From positions 186,001 to 250,000 of the forward strand of contig JAQWNG010000015.1 of NCBI GenBank assembly GCA_029246385.1: a DNA stretch of 64,000 bases, given 5' to 3'. The DNA is from Halioglobus sp. (GTDB lineage: Bacteria > Pseudomonadota > Gammaproteobacteria > Pseudomonadales > Halieaceae). Below, in pieces: positions 1-9,545 of the stretch. The notes under the pieces were generated by a model. The model did not search any database and had not been told where the DNA came from. It saw only the letters and a program-made list of their open reading frames with translations. The position numbers were made by a program, and so were the translations under genes. Each line of letters begins with the position of its first letter. Within the stretch, counting starts at the first letter, position 1.

Positions 1-1
1 G

Positions 2-994
2 GCAGCGGCAGCACTTTACCCACAAGCACTTGCGACCAGCATCACGCTGCCGATGGAAATTCTTCAGGCGGCCAGTCAGATGGCGAGTGTCAGGAAACAT
101 GGCGCATCGCAAGTGCACTTCCTACTAGCCGCGGAGTCCAGTGAACCGATAACATTGAGTAGCGGTATCACTCTGCAGCCCGACAGATCCTTTGCTGATC
201 TTCCTCCGCTAGACCTATTATTACTGCCTGCAATTTGGCGCAATCCACTGCCCGCGGTCAATGCTGCTAGAGACTGGACCGGTCTATTGCAAGCAGAGGC
301 CGCTAAAGGAACGCGCATCTGCAGCGTCGGAACAGGTAGCTTTCTATTAGCAGAAGCGGACCTGCTAGACGGGAGGCCGGCAACCACTCATTGGAACTAC
401 TTCGCGCAGTTCAGCCGGCGATACCCTGCCGTAGACCTAAAGAATCATCACCTGATCACCCAGAGTGATAATATATACTGCGTGGGCAGTGTAAATTCCA
501 TTGCCGACCTAATGGTGCACATCGTAGAAGAGTGGTTTGGCAGTCCCATCGCTCGCGCCATAGAGAACCAATTTTCCCCGGAAATTCGTCGCAGCTTTCG
601 CGCTGCAGCCTACCAGAATGAAGCAGACAGTTCGCATCACGACGAGGACATTGCACAAGCGCAACAGTGGCTGCAGTCGCATCTCTGTTCCCCCATATCC
701 ATAGACCTGCTGGCAAACCACTTGCAGCTAAGCCCGCGGACGCTTAACCGACGGTTCAAACGCGCAACGGGTATGACACCTCTGTCTTACTTACAGAGCC
801 TGCGAATGGCATCTGCTAAAGACCTACTACGCCACAGCAACCTGACTGTGGGTGATATCGCTTGGCAGCAAGGGATACAGGACGTAAGCTATTTTTCCCA
901 GTTATTTCGCAAGCACTGTGGCGTAAGTCCGCTCAAATATCGCGCAGCCGCGCGCGGTAAGCTGTTTAACCCCGAAGTGCCGGGACGGCCTTGA
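2..994 (+). CDS. GlxA-type AraC-family transcriptional regulator (5' end outside window)
   Basis: The reading frame is already open at base 2 and encodes family-like sequence (ALYPQALATSITLPMEIL) before the first ATG at 53, so the true start lies upstream and the gene is partial. The N-terminal part is a DJ-1/PfpI-like amidase fold of the kind used as a sensor in GlxA/FtrA regulators (TRICSVGTGSFLLAEADLLDG region). The C-terminal hundred residues are a double helix-turn-helix AraC domain (LSPRTLNRRFKRATGMTPLS, then GIQDVSYFSQLFRKHCGVSP). It is expected to bind DNA as an activator or repressor of a nearby catabolic gene. Its target is not evident, because the gene just downstream is a ruined thiolase. 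Confidence 0.9.
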   Translation, partial: AAAALYPQALATSITLPMEILQAASQMASVRKHGASQVHFLLAAESSEPITLSSGITLQPDRSFADLPPLDLLLLPAIWRNPLPAVNAARDWTGLLQAEAAKGTRICSVGTGSFLLAEADLLDGRPATTHWNYFAQFSRRYPAVDLKNHHLITQSDNIYCVGSVNSIADLMVHIVEEWFGSPIARAIENQFSPEIRRSFRAAAYQNEADSSHHDEDIAQAQQWLQSHLCSPISIDLLANHLQLSPRTLNRRFKRATGMTPLSYLQSLRMASAKDLLRHSNLTVGDIAWQQGIQDVSYFSQLFRKHCGVSPLKYRAAARGKLFNPEVPGRP

Positions 995-1097
995 GAAAAA
1001 TCGCCTTCTATGGCTAAATTAGCGCCCCTTGACGACGGTGCAGAACATAGTTTTACCTTTCGCTGTCGCTTGCAATCGCAACAAAGGAACCATCATC

Positions 1098-1437
1098 ATG
1101 GCTAATGACTCGGTGGCCATTATTTACGGTGCACGCACGCCGATAGGCGGGGTATTTTGGGCGCTCTGGCTACGGTACCTGCACCTGTCTTGGCCGCCAC
1201 CGCAATCGCTGCAGCACTTGAGCGCAGCAATGTGAAGACATCTGATGTCAATGAAGTGTCCATGGGATGCGTATTGCCTGCAGCACTGAAGCAATGCCCC
1301 GCCCGCCAAGCGGCAATAGGTGCAGGAATTTCCGCGTCTGCAGGTGCAGGTACAGTCAACAAGGCATGCGGCGCGGTTTAGCTGCACTGTGCGTCGGTGG
1401 CGACGAGGCCACTGCTGTTGCCATTGAAATAGTATAA
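1098..1437 (+). pseudogene. Remnant of acetyl-CoA acetyltransferase: frameshift plus large internal deletion
   Basis: An ATG at 1098, preceded by AAAGGA, starts a thiolase N-terminus (MANDSVAIIYGARTPIGG). The frame breaks near 1152-1160 at a TTTT run. Restoring one T gives GGVFLGALATVPAPVL, the usual family sequence. The second frame then continues through the nucleophile motif VNKACG to about 1370. Thereafter a third frame (about 1369-1437) reads RRGLAALCVGGDEATAVAIE and stops, which is the extreme C-terminus of a thiolase. The middle of the protein, roughly 290 residues, is missing. The gene is therefore a deletion derivative with a one-base frameshift and cannot encode a working enzyme. 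A thiolase of this type would have made or cleaved acetoacetyl-CoA or 3-oxoacyl-CoA. Confidence 0.85.
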
Positions 1438-1517
1438 ATCATCGCAGCGACAAGCGACACACCCAGCAACACCATCACCGCGGCTCGATCCGCGATACGC
1501 CCACTGGAGGCAGCAAC

Positions 1518-2633
1518 ATGGCACTGAGTAGCGTTCCGGATATCCTTGACGACATACGCGCCGGCAAAATGGTGATTCTCATGGACGATGAGGATCGGGA
1601 AAATGAAGGCGATTTAATTATCGCTGCAGAATCGGTGACACCGGAAATTATCACCTTTTTTTCAAGTGAAGCCTGCGGCCTAATTTGCATGCCGATCACG
1701 GTAGAGCGCGCTCGCCAACTGCAGCTTCCACTGATGGTTAGAGACAACCGTTCTCAGCATGAAACTAACTTCACAGTCTCTATCGATGCTGCCGAACGCA
1801 AAGGACCCGGCATAAGCTCTATCCAACGCGCACACACGGTACTTCAGGCAGTTGCGCTCAGTGCGAAATCATCTGACATTGCACAGCCCGGTCACATCTT
1901 CCCGCTAGTCGCCAAGCCTGGCGGCGTGCTGCGACGAGCAGGACATACCGAGGCCGGTGTTGACCTCGCTCGCATGGCCGGTTTCGAACCCGCGGCGCTC
2001 ATCGTTGAAATCATGAACGAAGACGGCACCATGGCACGACGCCCGGAGTTGGAAGTATTTGCGCGAAAACATGATTTACGCATGGGCACCATCGCAGATC
2101 TAATCCAATACCGCGCGATGCATGAGCAATCTATCGAATTGCGTGATCAAAAAACGGTCATGACGGAGTTCGGTGAATTCGAATTACACACCTTCTTTGA
2201 TCTCATTGATGACACCGTGCACTATGCTCTCACCCGTGGTAAAATTACCGGAGCCACGGAAACGCTCGTGCGGGTGCAAACCATTAACACGCTGCGCGAC
2301 GTGCTTAGCACACGCATCGAGGGTGCAAGGCTTGGATGGACTTATCGCAGGGCTATGGAACGTATCGCAGCCGAGGAAAACGGCGCAGTAGTGCTCATCG
2401 GGCAAAATGTCAGCGGAGAGCAACAGCTGGCGGACGTACTGAAATTCCCTCAAACATCCAGCGTTACGGACCAGAATCGCTCCACCGGCGTGCAAAACTA
2501 CCGCCTCATTGGCACTGGCTCGCAAATCCTCAATCGACTCGGTATTGAAAAAATGCGACTGCTGTCGGCGCCAGTGCATTTTAACGCATTGTCGGGCTTT
2601 AATTTAGAAATCACCGAGTTTGTACAGCCCTAA
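1518..2633 (+). CDS. ribB: 3,4-dihydroxy-2-butanone-4-phosphate synthase with degenerate GTP cyclohydrolase II-like domain
   Basis: This 371-residue protein starts at an ATG seven bases after GGAGG. Residues 1 to about 200 are RibB, which makes the four-carbon unit of riboflavin from ribulose 5-phosphate. The acidic metal site DDEDRENEGD, the GHIFPL motif and the GHTEAGVDLARMAG segment are all present. The C-terminal part (about 205-371) aligns with the shape of GTP cyclohydrolase II but lacks the three zinc cysteines of RibA (no CxxGD or CGEQL). It is thus the RibBX type known from proteobacteria and would not open GTP. No other riboflavin gene is nearby, and I see no FMN riboswitch in the 80 bases between the thiolase remnant and this start. 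Confidence 0.9.
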   Translation: MALSSVPDILDDIRAGKMVILMDDEDRENEGDLIIAAESVTPEIITFFSSEACGLICMPITVERARQLQLPLMVRDNRSQHETNFTVSIDAAERKGPGISSIQRAHTVLQAVALSAKSSDIAQPGHIFPLVAKPGGVLRRAGHTEAGVDLARMAGFEPAALIVEIMNEDGTMARRPELEVFARKHDLRMGTIADLIQYRAMHEQSIELRDQKTVMTEFGEFELHTFFDLIDDTVHYALTRGKITGATETLVRVQTINTLRDVLSTRIEGARLGWTYRRAMERIAAEENGAVVLIGQNVSGEQQLADVLKFPQTSSVTDQNRSTGVQNYRLIGTGSQILNRLGIEKMRLLSAPVHFNALSGFNLEITEFVQP

Positions 2634-2713
2634 GACAACCCACTCTGCCTTAAACATATGCTGACTTGCACGCTAAAGGGCACCTCTGAACAGCCAGAAA
2701 GCGCCCCGGTCTT

Positions 2714-5221
2714 CTATTCAGGCGCGAATTCCAGTACCTGCTGGAAAGTGGGTCGATTAGTGCCTCGCATGGTATTGGAAATCAGACCGGGATCGAAACC
2801 GACTCTGGTCGCCACCGGGAGCCACGTATTGGGATCGTCGTTTCCAAACTCGATTGCGAGCCCATCGCTGACAGTGCCCACAATCAGCCAAAGCGACTCC
2901 CGACATCTATCAAGGTCACCGCCGCCGCAGTAGCGAAGATTGAATTGGCCTTGCACGTCTTTGCCCAATAGCGTGCTTAGGTCTGTCCGTATAAAGCTAC
3001 TGCCGTCATTCCCGCCGAGGTTGCGAATGCTATCGAGAGATCCTACCAGGTCACCAAAGACCGGACGCATAACCTCGGCCGCAAGAGGCTCCCACAATGC
3101 TTGCATAATGGCATAACCTGCATCTTCATTGAAGCCGTCATCGTCTGCGTCTAATCGCGGCGCGTCGTCTGCAACCCATGCATCCAGCACGTCAACCACT
3201 TCACCTGCCAGTTGACTGGGGGCCTCTGCTCCACGCAGCACCTCACTAACCACGGGCCAAGCCGGTGAGCGCACATCTTCAGTAGCAGACCGGTTCATAA
3301 TGCCAACCACGCCGGCGAGGTCAACACGGTCTGGCCACTGGTCGAACAGCTGAACCCGATGTGTTGAACCATAGGGCGTGCCATCACCGTGCATAAAACC
3401 CGGCGCGGATTGGTTATTCCAGTTCAATAGCCGTCCCGATGGGCCGCCGATCGAATGTGGGTGCTCGGCCTGACCGAGGAAACCCTGCCATTCATAGTCG
3501 CCGTTGCCGTTCGTCGGCAAAACCCGATCCAAGCCAGGCGCTCGCACCGGGAGGAACCCCGATGAAAAGAAGGCCGTATTGCTGCGCGACATATAGCCCC
3601 AGTTAAACGTAAAACCGAATTTATTAGCCGATTTGTAAAACTCTTCCGGGGTAGATGCGTCACCCTCGGTCATATCCTTCAGTCCCGCTAAGTTTAGAGC
3701 ATCACGTCCAAACGTCGACCGCTTGCGCGTAAGCGCAATGGGCTTGCCGTTGACGGTTGCGGTTCCAAGCATTGGTCCGTGCACGGATACCGGATATATG
3801 ACAGGGTCTCCGTTGAGGGTGCCTGCATCAAATATCTCGAAGGCAATGCACTCACCGTTAAATTCATAGTGCCGCGAATCGCGCGTGGGCTCACTGCCAT
3901 CAGGGTTGCATAGAGTTTCAGCGAAAACATCACGCACGTCGTGACTGGCCGACGTCAAACTCCACGCATAATCAGTGGTTCGTCCGAGAAGCAAGTACAT
4001 CGCAAGCCCTGGTACTGCCGCACCCTGCGCCTCGATACCGGGACCACTTAAATGAATCTGCATGACAATTTCAGGGTAGTAGTAACCGAGCTGTGGACCC
4101 ATCACGGCAAGGTTTGAACCACTCGCTGAAACTGAGCCGTCTGCAATCAGGAAGTTGGACGCCTCGCGGTCTGCCGGCTTATCGGTAGCCGGGACTATCG
4201 CCCCACTCGCGGCGGTGGACAGACTCCCTGAGTCGCCGGCTGGTACCACGCAATCCAGATTGACAATTGAGCCCTCGTCAATAGTGACAGAGCCGGTTAC
4301 CTCACCGCCCGTGAAACGGCCGTAGTCAAAGCGCGTATCGATCGTTGTGGGCGCGGCACCCTGATTAATCAACATCACATCATCAAAGGCCAACTGCGCC
4401 TGGCCGTCACCGAGGCCATTGATCAACTGTGATCGAAATTCTGAATTGGACGGTTCACTACCGCCACCGGCACCAAAAATTGATCCGATGAACGCTGTGA
4501 CTGCAAACACATCAGCAGCCTCATATGGACGTTCAGGGGCACCACCATTGACGACATGATAAGCGTTCATGCCATCCGCATAGGCCTGCGCTTCATCAAT
4601 GATCTGTTGCCCCTCCTCGCCGAAGACCTCACGTAGAAGGTCGGCCTGATCCGTAACCAATTTTTCAGTTGCAGCGCTGGGTATGAAGCTTTGTCCGCTG
4701 ACCACGAGACCAAAGGCATTAATACACGGCACATCAGCTACGGCGGCCCGCGCGGGGCCGCGGCCTAGTCCTATCAAAAGCTCCCGGTCGCGAACCGTTA
4801 CCCAGCCAGCACCAAAGGCCATATCTTCGCGTGTCTCACCGGTAATGTGGGCTATACCAAACTCGTCGTAAATAATAGTCGTGCCCGGACGCCCAGTGGT
4901 CACCTCGAAGGTTTCCCCAATCGGCTGAAAGTCCTCGGGCAAAAACAGCTGCTCGATATCTTCATCAGTGACATCACCGCGCAGCGGTGTCAGACCATCA
5001 TACAGCGGCAGTTGATCGAGCGAATTTTGCGTTGTGGGCAGGCCGCCATAGTTACCGGGCGGCAGAATATAGTATGCGCGATCTTCAGCGGGCGGGCCTA
5101 CCGGCGAGTTGTTACTATCCGTACCGTCGGAGCAGCTGGCCGTCATAAATGAAGCCAACACCACCAAAACGGACATAACTCTAAGGTTCACTCTTTTCGA
5201 TTTGAGCATCGATCTGACCAC
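2714..5221 (-). CDS. Penicillin acylase-family Ntn-hydrolase (secreted acylase)
   Basis: This 835-residue protein belongs to the penicillin/aculeacin/acyl-homoserine-lactone acylase family. A basic stretch and a hydrophobic segment precede Cys30 (MTASC), a weak lipobox, so it is exported and perhaps a lipoprotein. Linker and alpha-subunit sequence follow, including DEFGIAHITGETREDMAFGAG. The self-cleavage site is REASNF with Ser355 as the expected N-terminal nucleophile of the beta chain. The family does not read its substrate from sequence alone; amide-linked acyl chains are typical. The GTG at 5221 follows GAGGGGA by about eight bases, whereas an ATG four codons in lacks this spacing. It is convergent with ribB and separated by about 165 bases from the crotonase upstream, so probably has its own promoter. 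Confidence 0.9.
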   Translation of the reverse strand: MVRSMLKSKRVNLRVMSVLVVLASFMTASCSDGTDSNNSPVGPPAEDRAYYILPPGNYGGLPTTQNSLDQLPLYDGLTPLRGDVTDEDIEQLFLPEDFQPIGETFEVTTGRPGTTIIYDEFGIAHITGETREDMAFGAGWVTVRDRELLIGLGRGPARAAVADVPCINAFGLVVSGQSFIPSAATEKLVTDQADLLREVFGEEGQQIIDEAQAYADGMNAYHVVNGGAPERPYEAADVFAVTAFIGSIFGAGGGSEPSNSEFRSQLINGLGDGQAQLAFDDVMLINQGAAPTTIDTRFDYGRFTGGEVTGSVTIDEGSIVNLDCVVPAGDSGSLSTAASGAIVPATDKPADREASNFLIADGSVSASGSNLAVMGPQLGYYYPEIVMQIHLSGPGIEAQGAAVPGLAMYLLLGRTTDYAWSLTSASHDVRDVFAETLCNPDGSEPTRDSRHYEFNGECIAFEIFDAGTLNGDPVIYPVSVHGPMLGTATVNGKPIALTRKRSTFGRDALNLAGLKDMTEGDASTPEEFYKSANKFGFTFNWGYMSRSNTAFFSSGFLPVRAPGLDRVLPTNGNGDYEWQGFLGQAEHPHSIGGPSGRLLNWNNQSAPGFMHGDGTPYGSTHRVQLFDQWPDRVDLAGVVGIMNRSATEDVRSPAWPVVSEVLRGAEAPSQLAGEVVDVLDAWVADDAPRLDADDDGFNEDAGYAIMQALWEPLAAEVMRPVFGDLVGSLDSIRNLGGNDGSSFIRTDLSTLLGKDVQGQFNLRYCGGGDLDRCRESLWLIVGTVSDGLAIEFGNDDPNTWLPVATRVGFDPGLISNTMRGTNRPTFQQVLEFAPE

Positions 5222-5387
5222 AATACTTTCCCCTCGCTTACGTTATTAGGATAAATCTTCAGGCTTTAAACATCCCGCTGCGGACCCTGACGGCCAACCA
5301 ACCACATTCAACATACGCCAGACGTGGTTGCATCGGTGGTAACCGAGCGTCTCATTATAGTCTAAACACTCGCTGATTGAATAGACG

Positions 5388-6152
5388 TTACAAACCTCGA
5401 AAATTGGGTGCGCGCTTTTCAATAAACGCCGTGATTGCCTCGATGTTTTCGGGCGAACCCGCTTGCCGCGCCATGCCGGCCTGCTCGGCATTGATCGCGG
5501 TATCAATGGCATCGAGATGATGAAGGCGCAGAGAGCGCTTGATTTCGCGCAGCGAATTCATCGGCCATTGGGCAATTTCCTGCGCTTTAGACATTGCGTG
5601 GTCAAATAAATCGGCGTCGGGCAGCACATCGGCAGCGATACCCAAGTGAAGGGCCTTGTCCGCATTGACCCATTCGGCGGTATAAAATAATTCTGCGGCG
5701 CGCTGTGCGCCGATGTTAGCCTGCAACATATAGCTGCTGCCCCACTCCGGCACTAAACCGAGGTTGGCAAAGGGCAGGCGCAGACGCAAGCTTTCGCCGA
5801 CATAGACAATATCTGCATGAAACAGCACCGTTGCGCCGCCACCGATAGCAACGCCTTTAGCTGCTGCAACAATGGGCTTATCGAACTGGACTACTGCTCT
5901 CGCGGCCGACTCAAAAGGATGCTCTTCTCCGGCGGCCACTTCCCCAAAGCTAGACAGGTCGACGCCTGAGCAAAAATGCTCGCCGGCCCCGCACAACAAT
6001 ACAGAGACCACATCGTCATCCGCCGCAGCCGCTTTAAAAGTTTCTCTGATATCAATCCACATCTGTGTGTTGATCGCGTTCTTTTTGTCGGGACGATTCA
6101 ATGTCACAACTAGGACGCCATCACGGTTATCAGTAAGCACTAGATTAGTCAT
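5388..6152 (-). CDS. Crotonase-family protein, probably delta3,delta2-enoyl-CoA isomerase-like
   Basis: This 254-residue enoyl-CoA hydratase/isomerase superfamily member has the CoA-binding NRPDKKNAIN start, the oxyanion-hole stretch CGAGEHFCSGVDLSSF and GGGATVLFHAD. The segment GLVPEWGSS places a glutamate where peroxisomal-type enoyl-CoA isomerases carry their catalytic acid, so shifting of a double bond during unsaturated acyl-CoA breakdown is more likely than simple hydration. It is last in a minus-strand run that begins with the DUF35 genes near 12.7 kb. It lies 17 bases behind the nitroreductase gene. TAGGT lies seven bases before the ATG. Confidence 0.85.
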   Translation of the reverse strand: MTNLVLTDNRDGVLVVTLNRPDKKNAINTQMWIDIRETFKAAAADDDVVSVLLCGAGEHFCSGVDLSSFGEVAAGEEHPFESAARAVVQFDKPIVAAAKGVAIGGGATVLFHADIVYVGESLRLRLPFANLGLVPEWGSSYMLQANIGAQRAAELFYTAEWVNADKALHLGIAADVLPDADLFDHAMSKAQEIAQWPMNSLREIKRSLRLHHLDAIDTAINAEQAGMARQAGSPENIEAITAFIEKRAPNFRGL

Positions 6153-6169
6153 GCGAATACCTATTTAAA

Positions 6170-6856
6170 TTAAGAGTGGAAGGCTACTGCATCGCTAAGA
6201 CCTGCGCGATCAGTCACACAAGCATTGGCCGGAGCATCAGGGTCTGGATAGCCAAAAGACAACCCGAACAGCAATTTATTACTGGCCTCTATTCCCAACT
6301 CCTCGCGCACAAAGTCAGCTTGAAAACTGAGTGCCGTCTGAGGGCAACTACCCAAACCGTGAGCTGTGAGCGTTAACATCAATGTCTGCGCATACATGCC
6401 CAGATCTGCTGCCTCACGCAAACCAAACGGTTCAGGCAAAAATAAGAAAGCAACATGGGGCGCATCGAAAAACGTAAAGTTACGCATGAACTGTTTATTG
6501 CGGCCTTCCTTATCCTGACGGGTAATACTCACTGAATCATAAAGCGACTGTGCTGCGCCGTACTGCCGTTCCTTATAAACGCCTTCATAAACTCCATCGT
6601 AGGGGAAATCCATACTAAACTTACCCGCAATAAAACGCTCTGGCATGTCCGCTCGCAACGCCTGAACTTTTTGGCCGGACGCCACATGCACCACCCAAGG
6701 TTGTGTATTGCAGTTACTGGGTGCGTACTGGGCGACAGAAAATATTGTCGCAAGCGTATCGGCGTCCACTTGCTGGGGTAAAAATGCGCGCAGCGAATGA
6801 CGCGAGGCGACGATATTGTCAAAAGTTTTGGCTCTGTCGCTCATGATTCCTCTCAT
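6170..6856 (-). CDS. Nitroreductase-family FMN oxidoreductase
   Basis: This is a 228-residue protein of the FMN-dependent nitroreductase fold. It has the N-terminal SRHSLRAF phosphate-binding arginine motif, SVAQYAPSNCNTQPW around residues 50-60, and the C-terminal GLSFGYPD motif typical of the family. Such enzymes reduce nitro groups, quinones or enones with NAD(P)H. Inside this acyl-CoA operon a role on an unsaturated or ring intermediate is possible, but that is inference. A second in-frame ATG at 6844 follows AGAGGA closely and may be the actual start. Confidence 0.88.
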   Translation of the reverse strand: MRGIMSDRAKTFDNIVASRHSLRAFLPQQVDADTLATIFSVAQYAPSNCNTQPWVVHVASGQKVQALRADMPERFIAGKFSMDFPYDGVYEGVYKERQYGAAQSLYDSVSITRQDKEGRNKQFMRNFTFFDAPHVAFLFLPEPFGLREAADLGMYAQTLMLTLTAHGLGSCPQTALSFQADFVREELGIEASNKLLFGLSFGYPDPDAPANACVTDRAGLSDAVAFHS

Positions 6857-6950
6857 GTTCTCTTTTTAGACCGCCACGATCACCGGGGTTCGCACGAATC
6901 GAACGGTGCTAGGCTTGATACAGAGACATTTTTAATATCATCCCAATGAC

Positions 6951-7769
6951 CTAAACACCAGTGAACTTGGCCTTGCGCTTTTCCTTAAAAGCCCGCATCC
7001 CCTCTTTGGCATCCGCCGAGGCAAACACCGGATTCGCCAACTCGTCAGAAGCCAGCATCGCATCCTCCTCCGACATGCACTCCTGATGCTCACGCAGTGA
7101 ACGGGTCACGGCGCGCACGGCGAGCGGCCCATTACCACAAATCTTGGCGGCATATTCCTTAGCCACTTCTAATGTTTTACCTGCGGGGACGATCTTATTT
7201 ATCAGCCCAAAATCCAGCGCCTGCTGCGCGGTAATATGGTCACCACACAATAATATTTCTGCCGCCAGACAGTAGGGAATTTGGCGGCGAAGGCGAATCG
7301 TAGAACCGGACATGGGGTACAGTCCCCGTGCGACCTCGGTGACGCCAAAAATAGAGTTCTCCGCACCAATACGGATGTCCGTACCCTGTAAAATTTCGGT
7401 GCCACCCGCTAAGGCATAACCTTCTACGGCGAGGATCAGGGGTTTGTTAGGCCTATTGTCACGCAATAAGGCCTGCCAGTGTATGTTCGGCACGGTCCCC
7501 ATCAGTTCCATAAATTCCTCTGTGGAGCGGTGCTCACCGTCTGCCCCAGCCTTGAGATCCATTCCCGCGCAAAAAGTATCGCCGTTGGCTGTAAGGATGG
7601 CACACATCAGCGAGTCGTCCTCATCCAGTCGACGCCAGGCTTTGTACATGCCTAGCAACATTTCAGGACTGAAGGCGTTCTTGGCCTCGGGGCGGTTCAA
7701 TGTCACAATCAGGATACTGCCTTCTTGCTCTACGATGCAGTTTTTAGTGCTGATATCGAGTTCTGCCAT
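6951..7769 (-). CDS. Enoyl-CoA hydratase/isomerase family protein
   Basis: This 272-residue crotonase-fold protein shows NRPEAKNAFSPEML, GDTFCAGMDLKAG (oxyanion hole), LAGGTEIL and FGVTEVARGLYPMSGS. The first catalytic glutamate region (TEV) is kept, but the second position carries PMSG in place of the usual PGGGG or PE. Many degradative crotonases of unknown substrate have this pattern. It lies between the nitroreductase and the acyl-CoA synthetase, and the 119-base and 94-base gaps are long enough to allow internal promoters. The exact reaction cannot be assigned from sequence. Confidence 0.85.
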   Translation of the reverse strand: MAELDISTKNCIVEQEGSILIVTLNRPEAKNAFSPEMLLGMYKAWRRLDEDDSLMCAILTANGDTFCAGMDLKAGADGEHRSTEEFMELMGTVPNIHWQALLRDNRPNKPLILAVEGYALAGGTEILQGTDIRIGAENSIFGVTEVARGLYPMSGSTIRLRRQIPYCLAAEILLCGDHITAQQALDFGLINKIVPAGKTLEVAKEYAAKICGNGPLAVRAVTRSLREHQECMSEEDAMLASDELANPVFASADAKEGMRAFKEKRKAKFTGV

Positions 7770-7888
7770 GGTTTCACTACTCTTAATGATTCATTACGTC
7801 AGTGCGTCTCGCGTGAGAGGATTGATGTGCCAGTACCAGTGTCAGCACAGCATAATTCATAGTCTTTCTGACCTCTACACCGCAACAA

Positions 7889-9523
7889 TCACACAGCTTT
7901 AAATTCACCCGACAGGGCAATTTCCTTGGCCTTCGGATACGCCGGCTTGCCACTGGGCGCGCGCGGAATTTCCGCCACGATGTGCAGTTCGCGCGGCACC
8001 TTGTAACCGGCCACATGCTTGCGTGTCTCTTGCTGAATCGCGTCGAGGCTAATAATGCAATCATTGCGTGTGGCTACGACGGCTGTCACTTTACTGCCGA
8101 AACGTTCATCTGGCGTGTCGATAACCAAACAGTCGAACACATCAGGGTGCGCCTTGATGGCTTCTTCCACTTCTTCTGGAAAAATTTTCTCACCACCGGA
8201 GTTAATGCAGTTAGAGCCACGACCGTATACTGTGATCGAGCCGTCCTTTTCAAGTCGTGCTTCATCCCCAGTCAACAACCAAATTTTGCCATCTATGGTG
8301 ACAAATGTTTTGGCGGTTTTGATCGGGTCGTTGTAGTACCCCACAGGAATATAGCCAGAGCGAGCGAAAATTCCGGTTTCACCAGGCTGCACCTGAATGT
8401 GAGGTTCGCCTTCTCTATCGGTAATCACATCCATAAAGTCAGACTGCACGACATTGCCTAGCCCTTTGGTATCTGACTTTTTCTCACCGCTATCAAACCC
8501 CATGTTACCCGCCTCAGACGAGCCAAATGAGTTCATGATCATAACGTTTGGAAAACGCTGTTTAAACTCCTCCTGTTTAGAGGCAGAAAAGACTGCTCCA
8601 CCAGACCCAACACTGAACAGACTACTCAAGTCCCAACGATCGGGGTTATCGCGCAAAGCGTCCAGCAACGGAATCCCCATTGCATCGCCAACGATGGAGA
8701 GAGAGTTGACCTTCTCTCTCTCCACGATATCCCACACTTGACTGCCGTCCAGTGAGCGATGAGGATTGAGTACCACGCAGTTACCACCCAACATCTGGAT
8801 AATGGCATACCACCAGCATGCGCCGTGCATTAATGGTGCCAGCGCCATACCGACGATGGCGAAATCGCCCACACGCCCGGCGATCTGGTCCGGCTCAGTA
8901 ATCGCGCCATCCGGATGAAACCAGCCACCGCCGCCCAATGCGGCGTAAAATAGGTTCTTGTGTGGCCACATCACACCCTTGGGCATGCCCGTAGTACCGC
9001 CTGTGTAGAGCAAGAACAGGTCATCGTCGGCTCGCTCACCAAAATCACGCGCAGCGGACTGACCCTCCATCGATGCCTCATACTCAATGCTACCGATCGA
9101 TGCCGGATCGCACCCTGACGCGTCCGTCACGCAGATGAACGTTTCGAGGTCAGGCGCCGATGCACGCACTTCATCAATGTGTGGAATGAACTCCTGATTG
9201 TGAATACAGGCAACCATGTCAGCGTTGTCAAAGATATACAGCAGTTCTTCCTGCACATAACGATAATTAACGTTAATTGGCACCGCACGGATTTTGAAAC
9301 AGGCCAACATACCCTCAAGATACTCGTTACAGTTGTAGAGATACAGACCGACGTGGTCGCCTGACTTAACGCCTTGAGACGCAAGATAGTGCGCTAACTT
9401 ATTTGCCCTTTGATCCAGTTCCTTGAACGTGGCGCGCTGATCGCCACACACCAGAGCACTTCGAGCCGGCACCTTGTCCGCCACTAATTCATATAGATCC
9501 GCGATATTGTAATGCATAGTCAT
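7889..9523 (-). CDS. Acyl-CoA synthetase (AMP-forming), FadD19/FadD17-like
   Basis: This adenylate-forming ligase has about 544 residues. The P-loop-like motif LYTGGTTGMPKGVMW, the adenine-binding NSFGSSEAGNMG, LLTGDEARLEKDGSITVYGRG and the C-terminal lysine motif SGKPAYPKAKE are all present. The GGTTGMPKGVMW variant recalls actinobacterial FadD19/FadD17 ligases that activate steroid side chains, which suits the Ltp-type thiolases upstream. The frame is open further 5', but that part lies inside the preceding thiolase gene. The ATG at 9523, seven bases after AGAGG, is the sensible start; a second ATG lies at 9517. It converts a carboxylic acid, ATP and CoA to acyl-CoA. Confidence 0.9.
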   Translation of the reverse strand: MTMHYNIADLYELVADKVPARSALVCGDQRATFKELDQRANKLAHYLASQGVKSGDHVGLYLYNCNEYLEGMLACFKIRAVPINVNYRYVQEELLYIFDNADMVACIHNQEFIPHIDEVRASAPDLETFICVTDASGCDPASIGSIEYEASMEGQSAARDFGERADDDLFLLYTGGTTGMPKGVMWPHKNLFYAALGGGGWFHPDGAITEPDQIAGRVGDFAIVGMALAPLMHGACWWYAIIQMLGGNCVVLNPHRSLDGSQVWDIVEREKVNSLSIVGDAMGIPLLDALRDNPDRWDLSSLFSVGSGGAVFSASKQEEFKQRFPNVMIMNSFGSSEAGNMGFDSGEKKSDTKGLGNVVQSDFMDVITDREGEPHIQVQPGETGIFARSGYIPVGYYNDPIKTAKTFVTIDGKIWLLTGDEARLEKDGSITVYGRGSNCINSGGEKIFPEEVEEAIKAHPDVFDCLVIDTPDERFGSKVTAVVATRNDCIISLDAIQQETRKHVAGYKVPRELHIVAEIPRAPSGKPAYPKAKEIALSGEFKAV

Positions 9524-9545
9524 AGTCGTACCTCTACCGTATCTC

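Noticed and set aside
1438-1517. FMN riboswitch upstream of ribB
   Set aside because: The short gap has no conserved RFN sequence blocks, so I do not call it.
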